Origin: Candidatus Solibacter sp.
Lineage (GTDB): Bacteria; Acidobacteriota; Terriglobia; Bryobacterales; Bryobacteraceae
Length of the DNA stretch: 64,000 bases
Direction of reading: 5' to 3'
Assembly: GCA_013822245.1 (NCBI GenBank)
Contig: PNKE01000024.1
Coordinates: forward strand, 1-64,000
Under the pieces are notes generated by a model. That model saw nothing but the letters and a program-made list of their open reading frames with translations, was not told where the DNA came from and did no database searches. Both the position numbers and the translations under genes were made by a program. This document shows, piece by piece, positions 43,413 to 50,359 of the stretch; position 1 is the first letter of the stretch, and every line of letters starts with the position of its first letter.

Positions 43413-44294
43413 ATGCTCAACTGCGAACCCGTCGATGTCGCCCTCGACATCAAAGCCGATCTCGGCGAAGGCCCCGTCTGGGATGATCGGACTCGCCATC
43501 TCGTCTGGGTCGACATCATGGCCGGCCGCGTCAACCTCTTCGATCCCCTCACCGGCTCAAATCACGTCTTCGAGACCGGCACGCCCGTCGGCGCCGCCAC
43601 GCTCTGCGAATCCGGCGCCCTGCTGCTGGCCATCCAGGACGGCTTCGCCCAACTCGACCCCGCCACCGGAGCCGTCGCCCCCTTCGCCGGCTTCCCCGAT
43701 GCCTCCCCCGATGTCCGCATGAACGACGCCAAGTGCGACCCCCAGGGCCGCCTCTGGGCCGGAACCATGGCCTTCGACATGCACCCCGCCGGCGGAGCAC
43801 TCTACCGCCTCGACCCCGATTCGTCCATCGCCGCCATCCTCCCCTCCGTCACCATCTCCAACGGTATCGACTGGTCCCTCGACGGCCTGACCATGTACTA
43901 CGTCGACACCCCCACCCTCCGCGTCGATTGCTTCGACTTCCACCCCGCCTCCGGCGCCATCTCCAACCGCCGCCCCTTCGTCGAAATCGAACAGCCCGGC
44001 GCCTACCCCGACGGCCTCACCATCGACGCCCAGGGCAACCTCTGGCTCGCCCTCTGGGGCGGCTGGGGCGTCGGCTGCTACAGCCCCCAAGGCGAACTCA
44101 TCGCAAAAGTCGATGTCCCCGCCAGCCAGACCACAAGCTGCGCATTCGGCGGCGAAAACCTCGATGATCTGTACATCACCTCCGCACGCACCGGCCTCTC
44201 AGCCGGCGACCTCGCCCAGCAGCCCCTCGCCGGATCGCTCTTCCGCGTTCGCCCCGGCGTCAAGGGCCGCCCCGCCAACCGCTTCGCCCTCTGA
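43413..44294 (+). CDS. SMP-30/gluconolactonase-family lactonase
   Basis: About 293 residues. The ATG at 43413 lies 7 bases after AAAGAGGT; an ATG at 43395 overlapping the preceding stop is an alternative. The six-bladed beta-propeller pattern shows in LGEGPVWDDRTRHLVWVDI, RMNDAKCDPQGRLWAGTM (Asn and the metal-binding Asp of the family) and SNGIDWSLDGLTMYYVDT (Asn/Asp of the active site), with DGLTIDAQGNLWLALWGG later. It hydrolyses sugar lactones to the acids, using a divalent metal. Coupled with the SDR gene just upstream, it probably processes the lactone made by that dehydrogenase. Confidence 0.85.
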   Translation: MLNCEPVDVALDIKADLGEGPVWDDRTRHLVWVDIMAGRVNLFDPLTGSNHVFETGTPVGAATLCESGALLLAIQDGFAQLDPATGAVAPFAGFPDASPDVRMNDAKCDPQGRLWAGTMAFDMHPAGGALYRLDPDSSIAAILPSVTISNGIDWSLDGLTMYYVDTPTLRVDCFDFHPASGAISNRRPFVEIEQPGAYPDGLTIDAQGNLWLALWGGWGVGCYSPQGELIAKVDVPASQTTSCAFGGENLDDLYITSARTGLSAGDLAQQPLAGSLFRVRPGVKGRPANRFAL

Positions 44295-44339
44295 CAAACG
44301 CAGCACCCGGCCGGCGTAAGCGATATAGTGCTCCTCAGC

Positions 44340-46322
44340 ATGATCACCCGCCGCGCCTTCTCATCCCTCCCCCTCTCCGCCGCCCTCGCCGCCGCGCCCG
44401 CCAATCCCCCCCGCCTCCGCCGCGCAGACTCCTTCTTCGGACTCCACTTCGACCTCCACCCCACCGGAAACGACACCGTCCTCGGCCGCGACGTCACCGA
44501 AGCCATGGTCGAAAAACTCGTCACCGCCGTCAAACCCGACTACCTCCAATACGATTCCAAAGGCCACGCCGGCTGGCTCGGCTGGCCCTCCAAAATCGGA
44601 CCATCCTCGCCCGGCATCGTCAACGATTCCCTCGCCGTCTACCGCAAAGTCACCGCCCGCCACGGCGTCGCCCTCTACATCCATTTCTCCGGCGTCTGGG
44701 ACACCCAGGCCATCACCCGCCATCCCGAGTGGGCACGTCTCGACGCCAAAGGCAAGCCCGACGGCCGCAACACGTCCACCTTCAGCCCCTACGCCGACGA
44801 ACTGATGATCCCCCAGCTTCGCGAGGCCGCCACGCTCTACGGTCTCGACGGCGCCTGGGTCGACGGCGAATGCTGGTCCGTCCAGCCTGACTTCTCGCCC
44901 GCCGCCATCGCCGCCTACAAGCAGGCCACCGGCCGCGCGGATGTCCCCCGCTCACCCGGCGAACCCCACTGGCTCGACTTCCTCGAATTCAACCGCCAGC
45001 GCTTCCGCGACTACGTCAAACACTACGTCGACGCCCTCCACCAGTCGCATCCTAAATTCCAGATCGCATCCAACTGGCTCTATTCCACAATGGTCCCCGA
45101 GCGGCCCTCCCTGCCCGTGGACTTCATCTCCGGCGACTATCTCGGCAACTCCGCCATCTCCCGCGCCCGCGTCGAGGCCCGCTTCCTCGCCCAATCCGGC
45201 CGCCCCTGGGACCTCATGGTCTGGGGCTTCCATCAAGCCGATTCCAACTCCGCCGGCCACATCCACAAGCCCGCCACCCAACTCATGCAGGAGGCCACCA
45301 CCGTCCTCACCCAGGGCGGCGGTTTCCAGATCTACTACCAACCCTCCCGCTCCGGCCACTTCGAGGATTCCCGCATCCAGGTCATGGCCAAGGTCGGCCG
45401 CTTCTGCCGTGACCGCCAGCCGGTCTGCCACAAGTCCGAAGCCGTCCCCCAGATCGGCGTTGTCTTCTCGCGCGAATCGCTTTATCACACCTCGAACAGA
45501 CTCTTCGGCGGCTGGGGCCGCGCCGTCGACCAGGTCTGCGGCTGGCTCGACGCCGTGCTCGACAACCGGTATTCGGCCGACATTCTGCCCGACTGGAAGC
45601 TTGACGCCCTGGCCGCGTCCTATCCGCTCATCGTCCTGCCCGAATGGGCCGCCCCCGGCGATGCCGTCCTGAACACGCTCGCCCGCTACGCCCAGTCCGG
45701 CGGCGTCCTCATCGTTGCCGGCGCCGGGAACTGCCGCTGGTTCGCCCCGAAACTCGGTTTCACTGCCACGGGCGACGCCATCGACCAGCCCGCCTTCATC
45801 GGCGGAGGCGAAGCGCAGGCCAACGCCCGCGGCATCTGGCAGGACGTCGACCCCGGCAAGTCGCAAGTCCTCGCCACCCGCCACCCCGATCGCGATTCCA
45901 CCCGCGCGGGCAAGCCCGCCATCCTCGCCGCCCGCTTCGGCAAGGGCCAGGTGGTCGCCATCCCCGGCCCGCTCGGCCTGGTCTATGCCGCCACCCACGC
46001 GCCCGCGGTCCGCGACCTCGTCCGCCGCCTCATCCAACCGCGCTTCAAGCCGGTGGTCGAAATCGAAGCCCCGCCGGTCATCGAAGTGGCCCTGCGCCGC
46101 AAATCCGGCGTCCTCCACGTCCACCTCTCCAACCTGTCTCAGCTGCAAACCGCCGGCGATTTCGCCGCCCTCGACTCTGTTCCCGAAGCCGGCCCCATCC
46201 GCCTGAATTTCAACGGCCGCCAACCCTCCGCGCTCCGCCTGGAACCCGGCGGCCGAATCATCAAACCGCCTTTTGTTCTGGATCGCCTCCACCTCCACGC
46301 CGCCCTCGCCGTGGTATATTGA
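44340..46322 (+). CDS. glycosidase-like protein with Tat-like leader (fucosidase/GH-A type)
   Basis: About 660 residues. The leader MITRRAFSSLPLSAALAAAP is Tat-like (R-R-A-F). The N-terminal half is a TIM-barrel: FFGLHFDLHPTGNDTVLG, VKPDYLQYDSKGHAGWLG, then GAWVDGECW (a possible nucleophile Asp) and ASNWLYST, in the style of alpha-L-fucosidase/GH29-like or GH42-like enzymes. The C-terminal half has a trimerisation/glutamine-amidotransferase-like fold (LIVLPEWAAPGDAVLNTL and GGVLIVAGAG) and a final beta domain, as in GH42 galactosidases. I cannot name the exact family. Last backbone gene before the mobile element. Confidence 0.65.
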   Translation: MITRRAFSSLPLSAALAAAPANPPRLRRADSFFGLHFDLHPTGNDTVLGRDVTEAMVEKLVTAVKPDYLQYDSKGHAGWLGWPSKIGPSSPGIVNDSLAVYRKVTARHGVALYIHFSGVWDTQAITRHPEWARLDAKGKPDGRNTSTFSPYADELMIPQLREAATLYGLDGAWVDGECWSVQPDFSPAAIAAYKQATGRADVPRSPGEPHWLDFLEFNRQRFRDYVKHYVDALHQSHPKFQIASNWLYSTMVPERPSLPVDFISGDYLGNSAISRARVEARFLAQSGRPWDLMVWGFHQADSNSAGHIHKPATQLMQEATTVLTQGGGFQIYYQPSRSGHFEDSRIQVMAKVGRFCRDRQPVCHKSEAVPQIGVVFSRESLYHTSNRLFGGWGRAVDQVCGWLDAVLDNRYSADILPDWKLDALAASYPLIVLPEWAAPGDAVLNTLARYAQSGGVLIVAGAGNCRWFAPKLGFTATGDAIDQPAFIGGGEAQANARGIWQDVDPGKSQVLATRHPDRDSTRAGKPAILAARFGKGQVVAIPGPLGLVYAATHAPAVRDLVRRLIQPRFKPVVEIEAPPVIEVALRRKSGVLHVHLSNLSQLQTAGDFAALDSVPEAGPIRLNFNGRQPSALRLEPGGRIIKPPFVLDRLHLHAALAVVY

Positions 46323-46360
46323 TGGTGTTGCGCGGCGGATGAGAGTTCGCCCGGATGAGC

Positions 46361-46403
46361 GGGCTCGTAGCTCAGTTGGTTAGAGCGCTACCTTGACACG
46401 GTC
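46361..46403 (+). pseudogene. truncated tRNA-Val (5' part only)
   Basis: The 5' acceptor strand GGGCTCG, D arm, anticodon 5' strand CTACC and loop TTGACAC are intact; the 3' anticodon strand GGT is partial, after which the sequence no longer matches a tRNA (no T arm or 3' acceptor). It differs from the complete gene at 46577 in the anticodon stem (CTACC versus CCTGC), so it is a distinct Val(GAC) gene, not a direct copy. The break just after the anticodon loop matches typical tyrosine-recombinase crossover sites in tRNA genes. Confidence 0.75.
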
Positions 46404-46417
46404 GCCAGATCAAGGAG

Positions 46418-46557
46418 TTACGGGCGCCGGTGTTGGGTTTTGAGTGGTTTACGGGCGTTCGATTTGGACGCCATTTGGACTCCAGGGCCTCTACCTTGTG
46501 GCTTTGGACTCCGGGTGGACTCCAAACGGACTCCAGTTGGTCGGAGTCTTGGACTCC
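46418..46557. repeat. direct repeats TTACGGGCG (x2) and GGACTCC (x5) with partly 11-bp spacing
   Basis: TTACGGGCG occurs at 46418 and 46449. GGACTCC occurs at 46477, 46506, 46517, 46528 and 46551, with a variant GGACGCC at 46466. Steps of 11 (46466-46477, 46506-46517, 46517-46528) and 23 put most copies on one helix face. The extended unit TGGACTCCA is a hyphenated palindrome (TGGA-C-TCCA). Another copy, inverted, lies at 51412-51418 near the recombinase. These are candidate arm-type sites for the integrase or binding sites for an element DNA-binding protein. Confidence 0.65.
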
Positions 46558-46576
46558 AGTTCGTTCGCAGTTTTGA

Positions 46577-46650
46577 GGGCTCGTAGCTCAGTTGGTTAGA
46601 GCGCCTGCTTGACACGCAGGAGGTCACAGATTCGAGTTCTGTCGAGCCCA
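46577..46650 (+). tRNA. tRNA-Val (anticodon GAC), complete
   Basis: Complete cloverleaf: acceptor GGGCTCG (46577-46583) paired with CGAGCCC (46643-46649), D arm GCTC...GAGC, anticodon stem CCTGC/GCAGG with loop TTGACAC, T arm ACAGA-TTCGAGT-TCTGT, discriminator A at 46650 and encoded CCA at 46651-46653. It lies inside the element, 173 bases after the broken tRNA-Val, and may compensate for its loss. Confidence 0.95.
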
Positions 46651-46803
46651 CCACCCCCCTCCCTCACATCGCAGCGGACTCTCGCGCACGCGCGCGGTTG
46701 TATCCGCCGCTTTCGAATCCTGTCCATGGCAATCTGCATGGAAAGGACAAGCCAAACACTCCCCCTTACTGCGTGAAGACTCACAGCCACGCCGCGAGAT
46801 ACG

Positions 46804-47229
46804 ATGGCTGATGTGAGCAGGCAGATCGTGGCGGTCAACGGGGCGGAGTGGATGGAACTGGAAGCACGAGCCCGCGCGGCCGGGATGACGATGCCGCAGT
46901 ACCTCCGGTCGATATGCGGGCTTCCGGCAAAGGGAATCGTCACAAACCGCGCCGTGGTACACGAACCATCCCGCGCTCGCCAGCCTGTCAACGCACTCGA
47001 ACGCCGGACCATCACCGTCCCGCTGACTCTGGAAGAGCGGGCTCTAATACAGGCGAATGCGCGCCAAGTTGGGGTCAGATCCGCCGCCCAATATATCCGG
47101 TCGCGGGCTGGACTCCAGATCCGGAACACGTCGCTGCCAGGCACTGCGGAGCGGGAGGACGAGGAGGACGACGCATGGAATCGTCTTAGGCAACTCAACC
47201 TCGATCCAACGGCGTTCTTTGAACGGTAG
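46804..47229 (+). CDS. tandem ribbon-helix-helix-like DNA-binding protein (MobC/relaxosome type)
   Basis: 141 residues. Two similar halves are visible: QIVAVNGAEWMELEARARAA, then GMTMPQYLRSICGL (about 7-39), and RTITVPLTLEERALIQANAR, then QVGVRSAAQYIRSRAGL (about 67-102). Each has a beta strand followed by two helices with the A-x-x-x-G...Y-(I/L)-R-S-x-x-G-L pattern of MobC/RHH relaxosome proteins, so one chain could form a pseudo-dimer. The C-terminal 35 residues are acidic. It is the first gene of the element and lies directly beside the repeat arrays it might bind. A transcriptional repressor role is the alternative. Confidence 0.6.
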   Translation: MADVSRQIVAVNGAEWMELEARARAAGMTMPQYLRSICGLPAKGIVTNRAVVHEPSRARQPVNALERRTITVPLTLEERALIQANARQVGVRSAAQYIRSRAGLQIRNTSLPGTAEREDEEDDAWNRLRQLNLDPTAFFER

Positions 47230-47324
47230 TCCGACCGGCGGATCGGTTCTGATTCATGCGCGGAGGATCGAGTTCCGGGCCACACGCAGAGTACTCCGAC
47301 GACGTGGGACATCTCAATGAAACT

Positions 47325-47343
47325 GCTGACTTTACCAGTCAGC
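47325..47343. promoter_or_regulatory. inverted repeat upstream of the dCTP-deaminase/HD-TIR operon
   Basis: GCTGACT (47325-47331) and AGTCAGC (47337-47343) form a perfect 7-bp inverted repeat with the 5-base centre TTACC, ending 34 bases before the first start codon. It is a likely operator for a dimeric regulator; a TTTACC/TACGCT promoter pair with a 19-base spacer may overlap it, but this is weak. Confidence 0.5.
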
Positions 47344-47377
47344 GCCTGATCGTGCTACGCTCGTCAAGAAAATCGTC

Positions 47378-47896
47378 ATGCTTACAGGCAAGGCAATCAT
47401 CCGAGCAGTGTCACAGGGGCGGATCCGAATCGAACCGTTCCGATGCCTGCAAGTGAACCCGAACAGCTACAACTTTCGCTTGGGTGATCGGCTGCTTGCA
47501 ATGACCACACCGGGCGAAGAGCCCGATCCCTTTTTGATTCCGCCCGGGGGATACGTGCTCATACCGGGTGTAGTGTATCTCGGAATGACTGAGGAACTTA
47601 TTGGCAGCAGCCATTTCGCGATGACATTGCTTGGACGGTCTTCGTTAGGTCGGCTCGGTCTATTTGTTAATATCACCGCTGATCTCGGACACGTTGGTTC
47701 GTTCAGCCACTGGACCCTCGAACTCACCGTGGTGCAACCGCTCCGCGTATATTCAGCGATGCTGCTTGGCCAAGTAGTCTTCTGGCCAGTCGAGGGAGCG
47801 CGCCAACACTACGGGGGCCGATACGCTCACCATACAAGCCCGACACCGTGCCTCGATCGGACACTTTGCTTATCGCTGGCGGAGGAGTCTATATGA
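47378..47896 (+). CDS. dCTP deaminase/dUTPase-fold protein A, catalytic Glu present
   Basis: 172 residues (E. coli Dcd has 193). The trimeric dUTPase/Dcd fold is clear: NPNSYNFRLGDRLLAM near the start, then GGYVLIPGVVYLGMTEEL. The active-site segment GRSSLGRLGLFVNITADLG spans about 86-104. The general base lies in WTLELTVVQPLRVY and is Glu115, matching Glu138 of E. coli Dcd. The His before V-T-A in Dcd is Asn here. It could deaminate dCTP to dUTP or hydrolyse dUTP, lowering or altering dNTP pools. The stop overlaps the next start as ATGA. First gene of the proposed immune operon. Confidence 0.82.
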   Translation: MLTGKAIIRAVSQGRIRIEPFRCLQVNPNSYNFRLGDRLLAMTTPGEEPDPFLIPPGGYVLIPGVVYLGMTEELIGSSHFAMTLLGRSSLGRLGLFVNITADLGHVGSFSHWTLELTVVQPLRVYSAMLLGQVVFWPVEGARQHYGGRYAHHTSPTPCLDRTLCLSLAEESI

Positions 47897-48426
47897 TTCT
47901 GACTGGCTCCGCCATCGCTGCTGCTCGTGCCGCCGGTGCCATCACGATCAGCCCTTATTATTCGACTCGATTGGGCCCGAACTCTTACGATCTCACGCTA
48001 GGCGCACGATGCAAGGTGTACAACTCGGTCGAACTGGACAGCGCCATGGAGAACCCAACGACAGATGTGCCCGTAGCCGATGATGGGCTTCTGCTCTGCC
48101 CGCATCGGGTTTACCTCTTCAATACGGAGGAGACTGTGGGCAGCACCAAGTATGTCCCAATTGTCAGGGGAAGGTCGTCGGTAGGTCGTCTCGGCCTATT
48201 TGTCCATATTACGGCCGATCTGATTGATCTTGGTTCGATCAACCAGCTAACGCTTCAGCTTCACGCGGTGATGCCCGTGCGAGTCTACCCCGGAATGCTG
48301 ATTGCACAGGTGACGTTTTGGACGGTCGATGGAGAAATAACTCTGTACGATGGCAAGTATCGGAACACCCGGAGCCCGAGCGGATCTCTGAGCTACAAGG
48401 ACGACTTCAATGGCAAGCGATTTTGA
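47893..48426 (+). CDS. dCTP deaminase/dUTPase-fold protein B, catalytic Glu replaced by Gln
   Basis: 177 residues from ATG 47893, 7 bases after GGAGG, so the upstream extension in the same frame is not used. The fold matches protein A: GPNSYDLTLGARCKVY, LLLCPHRVYLFNTEETVG, GRSSVGRLGLFVHITADL (about 93-110). At the general-base position it has LTLQLHAVMPVRVYPGM, with Gln122 instead of Glu (codon CAG). His before I-T-A is kept, unlike protein A. It is therefore probably a catalytically dead partner that binds nucleotide, perhaps forming mixed trimers with protein A. Overlaps the previous stop (ATGA) and the next gene by 17 bases. Confidence 0.8.
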   Translation: MILTGSAIAAARAAGAITISPYYSTRLGPNSYDLTLGARCKVYNSVELDSAMENPTTDVPVADDGLLLCPHRVYLFNTEETVGSTKYVPIVRGRSSVGRLGLFVHITADLIDLGSINQLTLQLHAVMPVRVYPGMLIAQVTFWTVDGEITLYDGKYRNTRSPSGSLSYKDDFNGKRF

Positions 48427-50359
48427 ACACCCCAGCCTCGACGCAAGTCTGACCTCAGTCTTCGACGCTGTACACGGCGCTATTGACCTGCGAGACTCTC
48501 ACCGTGAAAGCTGTAGCCTTGCCAAGGTATTGAGTTCCTCAATGGTTGATAGGTTACGGCGGATCAAGCTGCTGGGGTATGCGTCGCACTGCTACCCGGC
48601 TGCCGATCACAGCCGATACGCGCATGCGCTAGGAACGATGCATGTGATGCGCAGCATTTGTACGCGCCTCTCCCGCACTGCACCAGGGCTCCTAGAAGCA
48701 GCAGTCTCGGAGGCAGTGCATTTCGATGGCCCCAAGGTGCAAACCGTTGACGCTCTTGTACAGCACTTGCTAATCGCTGCACTCCTGCAGGATGTTGGCG
48801 AACTTCCATTCAGCCCGGCGACCGGAAGGGTGCTGCGTGCAGCCGACAAGGTACGCCGCTATGTGGAGGGGAAGATCGGTGGGGAAACCAGCGGCTGGAG
48901 CGAGAAGGACGTCTTTAGCATTGCTTGTCTTTTTCGTGACGCGTACTGCAGCAGTGCGCCGTTGAATCGACGACTAGCTGCCTTTCTCATCACCGGTTCA
49001 GTCCCGTGCGGTGGGCCTTATCCGAACCTTCGGGCGTTGAGACAGTCTCTGGATGGAGAAGCTGATGCAGACAGACTTGACTACGTCTATCGCGATGCGC
49101 ACCACACCCTAGGAGGGCGCGGAACACCGCGGGGTGTAATCGACTCTCTCCTGTCCTACGACAGCAAGGGCGTTGTTTTTGCCGATCCGGGCCCAGTCGC
49201 CGAATTCCTGGCCACGCGGGCTGCGCTGTGGACGACAGTGTACTTCTCTGCCGAAAATCGATTCAGGAACATTTTGTTGGTAACGCTTCTACGAGAAGTG
49301 TTGCAGAACGAAGATGCTGGAAGAATTGTACTTGAAGATGGATTCAGAGGCGATTTGTCTATTGAGGCATTCGAAAGCCTGGACGATGTCTCATTGCATT
49401 CGCGACTGAAGGACTTAAGTGCGAGCACTGCTGTCCGTGGACTCGAAGCACGGGCTCGCAAAGCGCTGGACATACTCCTTGGAGAAGGGACCGACTATGA
49501 CTGCTATTGGGTGCCTCCTCATTCCGAAGAAGCCGTAGCAGCGGCAAAGACTAAGTACATTCCTCCTTCCGACCTCTTCTTCGATACATTCTCCGATTAT
49601 CAAGAGAATCACTCCGTTTATGAGCCAGGGACGATCCGAGTCAACGCCATGCGGTTTCAATACCTAGGCGGCGAAGTTCCGCTTGAAGACTGCTGTGGCG
49701 CGTTCAGCGGAGTACTGAAGAGGCCGTGGAGCGCCCTTGAACGGCCCGGCAGTATTCTCCTCTTCGTTCCGAGGTCCACTGCCGCCGACGGGATTGGTGA
49801 CCTCCAGCACGCGATCAGCGCCGGGAGTCTGCACGAAGCTGTTCTCGAACTCGATCCACTCGGACCTGTAGACGTCTCAGCGGACACGCGCGACCGGGGC
49901 TTTCAGGACCCTGCGATTTTCATCTCGTTCTCATGGGCGGACGTTAGAGTTGTCAGGCGCCTCGTTTCTGTTCTTTTCAGGCATCGCCGAAAGTACTATC
50001 TTTTGCTGCGTCCATTTCAAGGAGTAGGCGATACTCCTGGACGGAATAGCGTGCGCGCGGTGCAGGACGCTGGCGCTGTAATGATAGTCGCCTCAAGCCA
50101 TTATGTGAATCGTTTTCGTGACGAACCGAACGGCAACATCGCAAAAGAAATCTATACGATGAGAGATCGCTTAAAGGAAGGGAATTTGCCGGTCGTCTGC
50201 CTCTCAGCCGATGAATACGGAGACATCAAGAAGTTTCCGTACGAAGCGCTGGGGTTGCCCGAACTCCCCTTCGTAGGTACAGCACTTCGCTTGGCGCCTG
50301 ACCGCCTGATCGAGGATGCGGTCCGAGAAGCGCTGGATGTGATCGACCGAAGCAAATGA
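48410..50359 (+). CDS. HD (SAMHD1/dGTPase-like) protein with C-terminal TIR domain
   Basis: 649 residues, with AAGGA 8 bases before ATG. An HD domain of the dNTP-triphosphohydrolase type lies at about 30-320: H67-S-R-Y-x-H72 in DHSRYAHALGTMHVM, then ALLQDVGELPF, where the usual H-D is Q127-D128, and DADRLDYVYRDAHHTLG with Asp221 and Tyr225 at the SAMHD1 Asp311/Tyr315 positions. The metal-binding His is thus lost. A linker leads to a TIR domain (about 502-645): DPAIFISFSWADVRVVRRLV, VMIVASSHYVNRF and Glu580 in AKEIYTM at the NADase Glu position. Likely a nucleotide-sensing or weakened HD module driving a TIR NAD-consuming effector. Stop overlaps the next start (ATGA). Confidence 0.85.
   Translation: MASDFEHPSLDASLTSVFDAVHGAIDLRDSHRESCSLAKVLSSSMVDRLRRIKLLGYASHCYPAADHSRYAHALGTMHVMRSICTRLSRTAPGLLEAAVSEAVHFDGPKVQTVDALVQHLLIAALLQDVGELPFSPATGRVLRAADKVRRYVEGKIGGETSGWSEKDVFSIACLFRDAYCSSAPLNRRLAAFLITGSVPCGGPYPNLRALRQSLDGEADADRLDYVYRDAHHTLGGRGTPRGVIDSLLSYDSKGVVFADPGPVAEFLATRAALWTTVYFSAENRFRNILLVTLLREVLQNEDAGRIVLEDGFRGDLSIEAFESLDDVSLHSRLKDLSASTAVRGLEARARKALDILLGEGTDYDCYWVPPHSEEAVAAAKTKYIPPSDLFFDTFSDYQENHSVYEPGTIRVNAMRFQYLGGEVPLEDCCGAFSGVLKRPWSALERPGSILLFVPRSTAADGIGDLQHAISAGSLHEAVLELDPLGPVDVSADTRDRGFQDPAIFISFSWADVRVVRRLVSVLFRHRRKYYLLLRPFQGVGDTPGRNSVRAVQDAGAVMIVASSHYVNRFRDEPNGNIAKEIYTMRDRLKEGNLPVVCLSADEYGDIKKFPYEALGLPELPFVGTALRLAPDRLIEDAVREALDVIDRSK

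Noticed and set aside
46719-46745. Inverted repeat TCCATG-N8-CATGGA upstream of the tandem RHH gene
   Set aside because: Possible operator, but only six bases per arm and no second copy; kept out of the feature list.
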